Notes under the pieces: generated by a model
Told to the model about the DNA's origin: nothing
What the model saw: the letters and a program-made list of their open reading frames with translations, nothing else
Databases searched by the model: none
In this document: positions 7,509-16,900 of the stretch, piece by piece
Numbering within the stretch: position 1 is the stretch's first letter
How the letters are laid out: each line of letters starts with the position of its first letter
IMG/VR virus record: IMGVR_UViG_3300034095_000093
Span: 1-40,767 of that record
DNA length: 40,767 bases
Strand: one strand, 5' to 3'
Origin: a virus
Program-made: the position numbers and the translations under genes

Positions 7509-7726
7509 TCGGTTACACGTACCGCATTCGTAAGCTCAACCGTAGCGCTGATAAGAAGAACATCGGCGTTCGGTTGGGGCGGCACTGCATTGACCAGAAC
7601 ATATCTGTCAGTGAACTAATGGGCTTGCTAGGCGTGAGTAAGCAGACCATTTACAACTGGTTCATGGGAGTGCATACCCCGGGACCACAGCAAGCCACAA
7701 AGATCAAAGAGCTCTTCGCTCTTTAA
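7505..7726 (+). CDS. Small HTH (XRE-like) DNA-binding protein
   Basis: 73 residues. The HTH reads DQNISVSELMGLLGVSKQTIYNWFMG (about 33-58), with recognition helix SKQTIYNWF, followed by GPQQATKIKEL. It starts at GTG 7505 in a GTGA overlap. It may be a small repressor or modulator of the downstream primase gene or of this operon; the target is unknown. A hairpin terminator follows its stop directly. Confidence 0.8.
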   Translation: MIGYTYRIRKLNRSADKKNIGVRLGRHCIDQNISVSELMGLLGVSKQTIYNWFMGVHTPGPQQATKIKELFAL

Positions 7727-7732
7727 TGGTTC

Positions 7733-7794
7733 GGGGGTAACTAGCTCGACGGAGCGAACGGGGTTTCCGTCAGCCCCCGTTACCCCCATTTTTA
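7733..7794 (+). terminator. Branched hairpin terminator or attenuator
   Basis: The outer stem GGGGGTAAC (7733-7741) pairs with GTTACCCCC (7779-7787), with an inner stem GACGGA (7748-7753)/TCCGTC (7766-7771), and is followed by ATTTTTATT. A competing hairpin, AACGGGG (7757-7763)/CCCCGTT (7775-7781), uses part of the same arms and cannot form together with the first. The element sits between the HTH gene and the primase-helicase gene. Intrinsic terminator is the simplest reading; partial read-through or attenuation would be needed for the downstream gene unless it has its own promoter, and I see no good one. Confidence 0.7.
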
Positions 7795-7814
7795 TTGACG
7801 TGTCTGGAAATATC

Positions 7815-10646
7815 ATGGCGGATATCCAACTGCTACGACGCGTAGTAGCCCCTAACGACGGCTGGTACTGCATATTCTCTTTGCTCAATGGCAAAGCACC
7901 GCGACAAGACCACTTCAAGACTCTTGAAGAACTACAACAAGAAGCTGTGAATCTGGTTGCTGAAGGGCGTGATGCCTACTTTAGCTTAGGTAAGTTTATA
8001 ACTAAAGAAAACCGCGAAGCTGAGAACTGCGGTTGGATGCAAGCATTCTTTCTGGACATCGACTGTGGCATCGACAAAGCTACGCCTGACAAGTACGGTC
8101 GTATCAAGGGCTACGTAGATCAAGCTACGGGCATGCAAGCACTCAAAGACTTGTGCAAGGCTCTGAGCCTGCCACGTCCCACGATTGTGAACTCTGGTCG
8201 TGGGTGGCATGTGTACTGGCCATTGACTGAGGCAGTTGAGAAAGATAAGTGGTTGCCTGTGGCCGAGGCGTTCAAGGCGCTGTGCGCCAAGCACAAGTTT
8301 ATTGGCGATCCTGCTGTGCCAGCGGATGCTGCACGGGTGTTGCGTATTCCCAACACTACTAACTTTAAGGGTGGGGCAACCGTCACGTTGATGAACGAGA
8401 CCGCGCCTATTTCGTTTGAAGACTTTGCCAAGTTGATGGGGCCAATAGCACCGCCCAAGCCAATCCATAGGCCAGCACAGTTAGATGAGTTAACACGCGC
8501 ACTGATGGGCAACCGCCAGTCTCGCTTCAAGGTCATCTTTGATAAGACCCTAGCGGGCAATGGTTGCGAGCAGTTGCGCAACATCATGGAGAACCAGAAC
8601 GACATCGAGGAACCTCTATGGCGGGCGGGGCTGTCCATCGCCAAGTTCTGTGTGGACGGCGGCAAGGCTATACACATCATCTCCAAGCAGCATGACAAGT
8701 ACGACCCGCAGAGAACCGAGGCCAAGGCTGATACGGTTAAGGGTCCCTACACTTGCGAGACATTTGATTCTCTAGCACCGAACATCTGTAACAACTGCCC
8801 GCACAAGGGTAAGTTCAAATCACCTATCGTCTTGGGTCACGAGATTGCCAAGGCCGCTGAAGGCACGGTCATTGAGTACGTTGTGCAGGAGGACAAGGGG
8901 GCTGAGCCTGTGCCAGCGTTTATTGTCCCAAAGTTGCCTAACCGCTATTTCCGTGGCAAGACTGGCGGTATCTACAAACACATGAAGGAGGACGAGGATG
9001 GCGATGCAGCCGTAGCTCTCGTCTATGAGTACGACCTGTTCGTGACCAAGCGTCTGTTCGATCCCGGCCAAGGTGAGACAGTGCTGATTAGATTGTCCCT
9101 GCCCCGTGATGGCGTTAAAGAATTCTCACTAACGCTGGTCGAAGCGCTAAGCAAGGACGAGCTTCGCAAGGCGCTGTCGTTCCATGGCGTGATTGCCTTA
9201 CAAGTGCAGATGCTCTTGATTCTCGACTATTTGGTGCAATGTGCAAAAGAACTACAAGTAACACAAGAGGTTGAAATGATGAGACAACAATTAGGCTGGG
9301 CTGACGAAGACCGGAAGTTTATTCTGGGTGACCGCGAGATCGGCGCGGACTACATACGCTATAGCCCACCGTCTAAGGCCACCCGTGACGTGGCGCATGC
9401 GCTTCGTCCTATGGGCTCGTTTGATGAGTGGAAAGAGATCATTAACGTCTACGACATGCCCGGCTTTGAGCCACATGCGTTTGCCGTATTCACTGCGTTT
9501 GGCGCACCTTTGATTAAGTTCATGGGCATAAAGGGCGGCATCATCAACCTGATTAACAATCGCTCTGGCACAGGCAAGTCCACCATTCTGCAGGTGATGA
9601 ACAGTGTATGGGGTCACCCCGATGAGCTGATGATCCAGTGGCGTGACACACTAAACGTTAAGCTGCACCGCATGGCTGTGATGTGCAACCTACCCTTGGG
9701 CGTGGACGAGATCACTAAGATGTCTGGCGATGACTTCTCAGACTTAGCGTATAGCGTTACGCAGGGCGCACCCCGCCGTAGGATGAAGTCGTCCACCAAC
9801 GAGGAGCGCGAGTCTCAAGGCTATTGGGCGACCATGATGGTGGCTACATCCAACGCCAGTATGACTGACAAGCTGGAGTCATTGAAGTCCACTGCCGAGG
9901 GCGAGCTTATGCGTCTGATGCAGTACCGCATCGACCCAACTAACAACCTAGATAAGGCATCTGCCAAACACATCTTCGGCAGACTGCAGAGTAACTACGG
10001 GCATGCTGGTGGTCCGTATGCGCAGTTCTTGGTGCAGAACTTGGAGGAGGTGATTGATGCAACCCTCAAGCTACAGGTCAAACTGGACAAGGCAGTAAAC
10101 ATCGAGACACGTGAGCGCTTTTGGTCGGGCATGGCCGCGGCTAACCTAGCGGGCGGGATGTTTGGCCACAAGCTAGGTTTGCACGATATTAACTACAAGC
10201 GTGTGTTTGACTGGTCAGTCGAGGAGATTAAGTCTATGCAGGGCTCCGTGCGTTTGAGCTTCAACGACTACGCTACCGTAGTTGGCGAGTTCTTACTTAA
10301 ACACAACATGAACATCCTTGTGGTCAACAAGTACAGCACGTCCAAGGCGGGCATAGCTGCCGCGCCTCTGCTGACCCCACGCGGTGCGCTGATCGTACGC
10401 TACGAGCCAGACACCAAGAAGATATTTATTGTCCGTCAGGCACTTAAAGACTACTGCGCCTCCAAGCAGATCACATTTACGGACTTGCTGTCCGGGCTTA
10501 ATAGTACAGGGGCGTTCATCTCAGAGGTGCGTACCCGCTTGGACATCGGCACAGAGATTACTGCGCCTCCTGTCGTAGCCTTGGAGTTTGATGCTGACCT
10601 GCTTGGTGTTGAGCCTGACACGGCCATAACGGGCGATGCGGATTGA
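7815..10646 (+). CDS. AEP-type primase fused to DUF927-like helicase
   Basis: 943 residues. The N-terminal third is an archaeo-eukaryotic primase (PrimPol) domain: catalytic D-x-D in FFLDIDCG (about residue 80), the SGRGWHVYW motif, and PADAARVLRIPNTTNFK. A cysteine cluster follows (CETF ... CNNCPHKGK), possibly zinc-binding. The C-terminal half is a DUF927-like helicase module with Walker A NRSGTGKST (about residue 582) and Walker B-like LPLGVDEI (about 627). It would synthesise primers and unwind the fork for the family A polymerase, replacing the TOPRIM-DnaB type of T7 gp4. ATG 7815 is preferred over GTG 7800; CTGGA lies 7-8 bases upstream. An overlapping small gene follows. Confidence 0.9.
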   Translation: MADIQLLRRVVAPNDGWYCIFSLLNGKAPRQDHFKTLEELQQEAVNLVAEGRDAYFSLGKFITKENREAENCGWMQAFFLDIDCGIDKATPDKYGRIKGYVDQATGMQALKDLCKALSLPRPTIVNSGRGWHVYWPLTEAVEKDKWLPVAEAFKALCAKHKFIGDPAVPADAARVLRIPNTTNFKGGATVTLMNETAPISFEDFAKLMGPIAPPKPIHRPAQLDELTRALMGNRQSRFKVIFDKTLAGNGCEQLRNIMENQNDIEEPLWRAGLSIAKFCVDGGKAIHIISKQHDKYDPQRTEAKADTVKGPYTCETFDSLAPNICNNCPHKGKFKSPIVLGHEIAKAAEGTVIEYVVQEDKGAEPVPAFIVPKLPNRYFRGKTGGIYKHMKEDEDGDAAVALVYEYDLFVTKRLFDPGQGETVLIRLSLPRDGVKEFSLTLVEALSKDELRKALSFHGVIALQVQMLLILDYLVQCAKELQVTQEVEMMRQQLGWADEDRKFILGDREIGADYIRYSPPSKATRDVAHALRPMGSFDEWKEIINVYDMPGFEPHAFAVFTAFGAPLIKFMGIKGGIINLINNRSGTGKSTILQVMNSVWGHPDELMIQWRDTLNVKLHRMAVMCNLPLGVDEITKMSGDDFSDLAYSVTQGAPRRRMKSSTNEERESQGYWATMMVATSNASMTDKLESLKSTAEGELMRLMQYRIDPTNNLDKASAKHIFGRLQSNYGHAGGPYAQFLVQNLEEVIDATLKLQVKLDKAVNIETRERFWSGMAAANLAGGMFGHKLGLHDINYKRVFDWSVEEIKSMQGSVRLSFNDYATVVGEFLLKHNMNILVVNKYSTSKAGIAAAPLLTPRGALIVRYEPDTKKIFIVRQALKDYCASKQITFTDLLSGLNSTGAFISEVRTRLDIGTEITAPPVVALEFDADLLGVEPDTAITGDAD

Positions 10647-10842
10647 GGGGATCAATTACGAGCTTGACTGGCAGGAGTTCACTGTTGGCAGCTCGTTCTT
10701 TGTCCCGTGCTTGGACGATACCAAGGCTCGGGAACGCATAGAAGGCAAGATGAACCGCCTTGGCTATGCGGTAATCGTTAAGCTAGTAATAGAAGATGGG
10801 ATAAGGGGATTGCGTGTTTGGCGAACTCGACGTACAATTTGA
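10636..10842 (+). CDS. Small hypothetical protein
   Basis: 68 residues: MRIEGINYELDWQEFTVGSSFFVPCLDD, then ERIEGKMNRLGYAVIVKLVIEDGIRGLRVWR. The alternating pattern suggests a small alpha/beta fold; similar short proteins end many phage replication operons. It starts 11 bases inside the primase-helicase gene and is the last gene before the operon terminator. Function unknown. Confidence 0.75.
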   Translation: MRIEGINYELDWQEFTVGSSFFVPCLDDTKARERIEGKMNRLGYAVIVKLVIEDGIRGLRVWRTRRTI

Positions 10843-10877
10843 GTGCAACATGCAGTTGCTCTCCTCCTTGATGGATT

Positions 10878-10907
10878 AGCCCCGCCTAAACAGCGGGGCT
10901 CTTTTTT
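10878..10907 (+). terminator. Intrinsic terminator ending the early/replication arm
   Basis: A perfect 8-bp GC-rich stem AGCCCCGC/GCGGGGCT with a 7-base loop is followed by C and six T (10902-10907). On the other strand the hairpin is not followed by a T-run, so it works mainly for rightward transcription. It lies exactly where the two convergent arms meet, and the T-tract touches the stop codon of the leftward giant gene. Confidence 0.92.
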
Positions 10908-13900
10908 AATCAAATTTATCGAAGTAGTTAGCCTTCTTCTCAGCGGGCTTGGAGTCCTTCTTCAGCTTGTCCACGTAGTCTTGCGTCACGATATGACGTA
11001 GCTTGTCGTCGATGTACAGACCTTGGTCTGTCTTCGCAGACTTCTCCATCTTCTTCTCAATAGAACTGATGATGCCGTCTACATCTATAGCAGCGGTTGG
11101 ATGCTTCTCGTTAAACTTTATGATCTGATCTAGGGCTTTCTCCACACCATCAGCATCATTAGTCATGAAGTTCAAACCGAACAAGTTCAGTGCTTCCGTG
11201 CGTTTCTTAGTGATGCCTTCAGCCTGACCCTTCTTCGTAATATTGAAGTACTGACGCTCAGCTAGTTCAGATGTACGGAAGCCTAGTGACTGCATGGCTA
11301 GATCAAATGGGCCGAACTCGTCGACGATCTTGTCGCCCGCCATGTTAGTCGCGCCCTCTTTGCTGTACCTATACGCTACTAATGGCTGACGAATAAACGC
11401 AGGCATCATCGCCTCAAGTGCGCGATCGCCGTGGCCGGTCTTAAACAAAGTGTACGCACGTGCACCCTGTTGTAATATTCCAACAAACGGGCCAAGAGCC
11501 TTAGTAATCGAGTCGTTGAGCGCGGTCTCAGCATCTGTATTCTGGCGCATGTCTGGAATCCACATGCCGTCTAACTTGAGCTTGCTTGCGAAGTCGTAGC
11601 CCAAAGCATTGAATGCACCGCGGCCAAGCAACATGCCAGCTTCCTTGCCGAGGGTGTTAACTGCCCAATTCATAAACTCCAGCTCAAAGTCTAAACGGTC
11701 TTCGTCGTCTGAATCTAAACCAAAGTTAAACACTGCTTCAATAATGGCCGCGATGGTTGAGAAACCCCAGAGACCAGTTACTCCTGACAGGATACCGGCT
11801 GTGCCCATGATTCCAACAAAACGTGCACGTGCTTCGCGTCGGTCGGCTTTAGTCAAACCTTTAAACGAGTTGTATGCGTTGCGTGCTAAGAAGAACGTCA
11901 TCTGCTGTGGGAACTGCTTAAACTGCAGGATCACACGAGCAACCGGGTGTTGCATGTAGCGGGGCTTGTTTGTTGCAGAGTAATCAAACATAGACCGGTG
12001 GGTAATATCCTTAGCCTCAGCAATTGCTTCAGCAAACGCCTGTTGTTGGTTTGGATAGTTAGCACGTTTTTCCATGGCCGCACGAAACGAAGACATGGCT
12101 ACCACTTCGCGGTTTATGCGCTCGGCGTGGTGGAACAAGAATGAGATCACCTGCATTGACTTGTTTGGGATGCCAGAATAATCTTCGGTTGGCTTAGAGG
12201 CCAGACCTGACTGATCGTATGCAGCCGTGATGTCAATTAGGCCGTCGGCTACAAAGCGTTTGTATGCGGCCTGCTCTGCATTAGTCAGTGAGTTTGAACG
12301 CTGTAAAGACGGGGTCAACAAGCGGGAATCTCGGATACGCCCGCCAGTCTCAACACCAAAACCTGTAAGCCCAATTTGCCCAATAGTCTTAGACACCTGC
12401 ATCATCACGTTGGCAACTGCGCGGGTGTAACCCATATTAGGGTTTGCCCTAATCTGCTGACCCACAAGTGTAGGCACACCAATCATCATGCCGCCCAAGA
12501 CGTTGGTCACTGCAGATGCTACAGACGTCAGGTAATAGATAAAGCCAATGTTTGAGAAGTAGCTAACAAATGCGCCATCATCAGGCGGGTTGAGCATGGC
12601 GTTTAAACGTAGCTCAGTCTCTTTAATAAAATCGCGTAGCGTATCGTTTTCAGCAGCCAGCACTGGGTCGTAGTTTGCGCCAGCGGGTGTACGGCGTTTG
12701 ACTTGCGAACGGGCAGCGTCCATCTGAGAGAACATCTCAGGTGAGTACTCAAAGCGAGCCAACTGATACGCCATGTTGAAGGAGGTGTTAGCAAAGTTAC
12801 GCAATGCGTCTTGCGAAAAACCTTCCACACTGTTACGGTGAATAAACTGATTGCGCATGCTGCGGTCAGGTTGGTTCTGCAAGAACGTCTGGTAGAAACT
12901 GTCCTTTAATTCCTTCTTGCGAGCATCAGCATCTACAGTTGATAACCCTGCGAAGTTGGCTTTATCTACGGCAGCAAAAACTTCTTTTAGGAAAGCTGAC
13001 TGCTGTGCGTGGAAGTCCATTTGTTTGGCGTAGTCGTTACCAATGTTGTCGCCAATAGTTTGCGACAAATACGGATCACGCTCTAAGCGTTCTTCAACGT
13101 GCGCATCGCGGGCACCTTGGGACTCAAACATGTAGTACTCACGGCCCGCGCCACGACCAATTTGATACCAGAAGCGGCCATGACGCATCAATGGGAAGTA
13201 AGGGCCTTTGAGTGCGCCCTTCTCAAACTCATTACGAATTTCAAGGATCGTTGCCTCTGATACACCAAGCTGGCGCATCTGAATGATGCGTCGATTCATC
13301 AAGCGTTTGTAGTTTGAATACCTACGTTGGAAGAAGTCACGCACTTCTTTGTATATGGCTTTGGCCTCTGGGTCGAGGGCGTTCCAGTCAAGCATCAACT
13401 GCACATTAGCGTTGCGTTGCTGTGCATTAGCTTTGGCTGGGTCGACCTCGGCGATAGTTGCAGAGTGCATGACTGCACCCAACTTACGGGACATGTCAGG
13501 GTCTTTGGATTGCAAGAGTTCCCAACGACGGGAAATTTTTGCAGACTCCTCAAGGATGTTGCTCTTGCGGGCAAGGAAGTCCTCGGTTACTTTAATGAAG
13601 TTACTAATCTGCGGAATACGGCCAGCTACCAAGTCATCAATCTGGCGAAGCGTCAACACACCCAAGAAGGCAGGGCGAAGCGCAGCGTCCATGTTTCTAA
13701 ACTCGCGCTTAACTTGGTTCCAGTTGCGTGTCTGCATCCAACGACGTATGGTCGATGGCTGGTTCGGCATACCCACGGGCATGATCTTGGGTTTTCTTTT
13801 CCCAGTAGCCATAGCTTTTGGGCCGGTGGTTACTGTCATGCCTTCGATGGACATCGTGCCCGCCATCATTGCATCAGCAGCAAGCATGGCCTCTGCCATG

Positions 13901-16900
13901 ACGTTGCTTTCGTAGCCCTTCTTTACGTTGAAGAGCCTACGGATAGCGTCTGTAAAGCGGTTCTGTAACGAGTAAGGCGCTTCCTTGTAGCGGAAGCCGC
14001 GTAGTCTTGCTTGAAATACTGGGTTAGTCAAAGCTTCGGACACGAACTCGTGCAGGTCATTAAGACCGTATATAGCGCCAATGTCAGCGCCTTCTTCCTG
14101 AAGCTTTGTCTTAGAGTATGTGTACAGCTCCATCAGGCGATCGTAGCCCTGACGTTGGAAGCCGCTGAGTCGCTCTGGGTTATCAAGCAAATGAGATGCG
14201 GCTGCGTGAATAGTCTCGTGCAGTAGCAAGTGGTTGGTCAGCTTGCCTACACCGCGGCGCATAACAATAGAGTCAGTTGCAGGATCGTACTTGCCGCTCC
14301 ATGCGTACTGTGTGTTGACCAGAGTAAGTAAACTCTGAAGCACTTGTTTGTTAGACTCAGATGCATTCATCTGGTCCATAGATGATTCAATTTGCGCCAG
14401 CGCAGTCAGTACATTACGCAACTTGCCGGAACGCAGCTCAGCAATCAGCGTGCCTTGCTGGTCGACTGGGTAGATTGCCGTGACTACATCACGCATAGCG
14501 TCGATGCGTTCTTGCAGTGACTTAGGAATGTTGGGGTCGTTGTTTAACGGCTCCATCGTATCCGCATCAATTATGCGAGTCTTGGCTGTAAACCCAGTAT
14601 CAAGCAGACGTTTAGCAAGCTCCGCATAGTACGGGTTACTCTTCATCTGCACCATCAGGTCTAGTGCGCCGCGTGTATCGCCAGCCTCCAGCATGCGAAC
14701 CATGTCTGGGTGTACTTCAGTAAGCATCTGAAGTGTTGGCAGATTCTTAGTCGATACTTCCACGTCGGGGGTGGCTTCACCTTCACCAGTAGTGGTTTCT
14801 GCCAAACGCTCAGAGATGCGTTTAAGCTTGCGTTCGTTTTTCTTTTCTACAATTGTGGCCCGCTCTTTAGCTTCTTTTGCGAGCTGCTCTTCATAACGCT
14901 TAAGAGACTCGTGATAGTCTGTTACTGCTTTGGTATAAGCAACGTTGGCTTCATGTGTTTTCTTGTGTTCCGCAACCATCTCGTCAAGAGTAGCCAGAGT
15001 GCTCTCAGACAGATTCTGTCTAATCCAGTCGCGGAAGTTATTGGCGTAGCGTCCGCCTTCACCAAAGTAACCGTAGTTGGCATTGAAGTACTTAGGGTCT
15101 ACTTCGTAGTAGGCTAAGTCATACGCCAAGGCAGACATAGCCTCACCAAACGTTTTACGGTTCAAGTTGTTTAGATACGTCATAGCCGCAGACATCTGCG
15201 GTGACATCTTTACGCCAGCATTGAATGCCTGCTTGATAGCCAACAACGCGCCGCGTAGTTTAGCATCTGCAATCACGTGCTCGTTCTCTGTCACACCTTG
15301 ACTAGGGCGACGTGGCTTGCCTTCTGCGGTCTTGCCAAACTTTTGTGTTACTGCCGTACCAGTAGTGATACGTTCTGTATACACACCGGACTTGGGCATG
15401 CCAACGCCAGTATCTCTGCCGGATAGCTGGCTGACGTACTCACGCACTTCATCACTGAACTGCTCAATGCCACGGCGGGTCGTGAGGTCAGGGAGACCAG
15501 CTTTAGTAAACAGGCGGCCTTGCTCTTCGGGTGACGCACGGCGAAGCGCATCCATCAACGCTTTAAACGAATCAGCACCGGCTACACGCGCAGTCAAATA
15601 TTTGAGCATTGTTTTAGCGCCGGGACTTGTTGTCTCACCCGGTGCAGCAATGTCGTACTGCAGCATTACTTTAGCTGCAACGTTCTTAGAACTGCTGTGA
15701 CGCTCTTGCTCTGTTGGTGTTTCTGCAATAGGTTGGATAAGGCCAAAGAAGTCTTTAACTTGCTGACCTTCGTCTGTCTGCGCTACGTGCTCAACACTTA
15801 AGTCAGGAGCCCTAATAGGCTCACCTTTCTGGTCGTATTGAACGGGTTCAGGCGTAGCGGGCGTTTCTTCTTCAACTTCAGCGCCAAACTCTTCAAAGTC
15901 TTCGTCAAGCGGAGTACGGTCCTTGCGTTCTTTCTTAGGCTGCGCTTGCTTCTGTTGCTTTTGCGCAACGGGCTTACCGAACATGTCGGTCTGCTCTTGC
16001 GTGGACTCTACCGTTGTGGGTACAGCGGTTTCTTTTTTAGGTTGAATAGCGGGGGCTGTTTTACCAGACGCAACTTCGGCTCTAGCCGCTTCTAAATCTC
16101 TACGAACGCCAGCCAGTTCGGTCCGCAGTCCTTTGGTTAACTCCACCTCTTCAACGCCTAGTGAGCTACCAACTTTTTGGGTTTCTGCTCTCTCTAGCCG
16201 GTTAGCGAGATCGGCTTCTCTGTCTTCCAGAGTGAGCACGCGTTCAAGCGGAGTCATGGACGGCGCAGCAGCCTGATCTTTACCTTTGTTGCGCTTCTCA
16301 ATCTCAGCCGACAAACGGGTGGCTTCCATTTTGGCCCGTGTAGCTTCGTCCGCTGGCTCAGCAAACACATCTTCCATGCTCTCGGCTGGCGCGCCTTCTT
16401 CGGGTGGTTTGTTAAACAAGTTGCCCTGCATACCGCGGGCAGGGCGTTGCAACTGCTCAATGGCTTGGTCAATCTGTTCGGCCAGTCTAGCCACATGCTG
16501 CTCAGCCAACTGCTGACGAGACCTAACTGCTTCACCTGCTGTTAAGCCGGGGCCTGCTTGTGATATGGCCCAGTTCTCGTCGTAGCCGCCAGCTTGCAGC
16601 TTGGCGAAATAACGTTGTTTTGCAGCTTCTAAGTTGGCAACGGCTTTAGTGACATCACCGCCCGCCATAGCCATGGCATCACGAGCCATTTGAGCCGTAC
16701 GCTTTATCGTACCAAACATGTCGCTCTGCATGCCCCTAGCTTCACCACCGCCTTGAGATGCAAGTGCATCAAGCACAGGCGTGCCGTCAAACATAGGGTT
16801 CTTGAGTTGTCTAATTAAGTTGCCGTCTTTGATAAGCCCTGCGTTGGCATCTACGACATCATTCAGGTTCTGCGACACAATCTTCATTGTGCGCATGTCA

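Noticed and set aside
7733-7794. tRNA gene in the gap after the HTH gene
   Set aside because: Stems do not make a cloverleaf and there is no T-loop signature; the hairpin plus T-run fits a terminator.
13327-13968. 213-codon + strand frame inside the giant ejection gene
   Set aside because: Antisense shadow of a long gene; composition (His/Cys/Phe-rich) has no protein-like pattern and no SD or neighbours support it.
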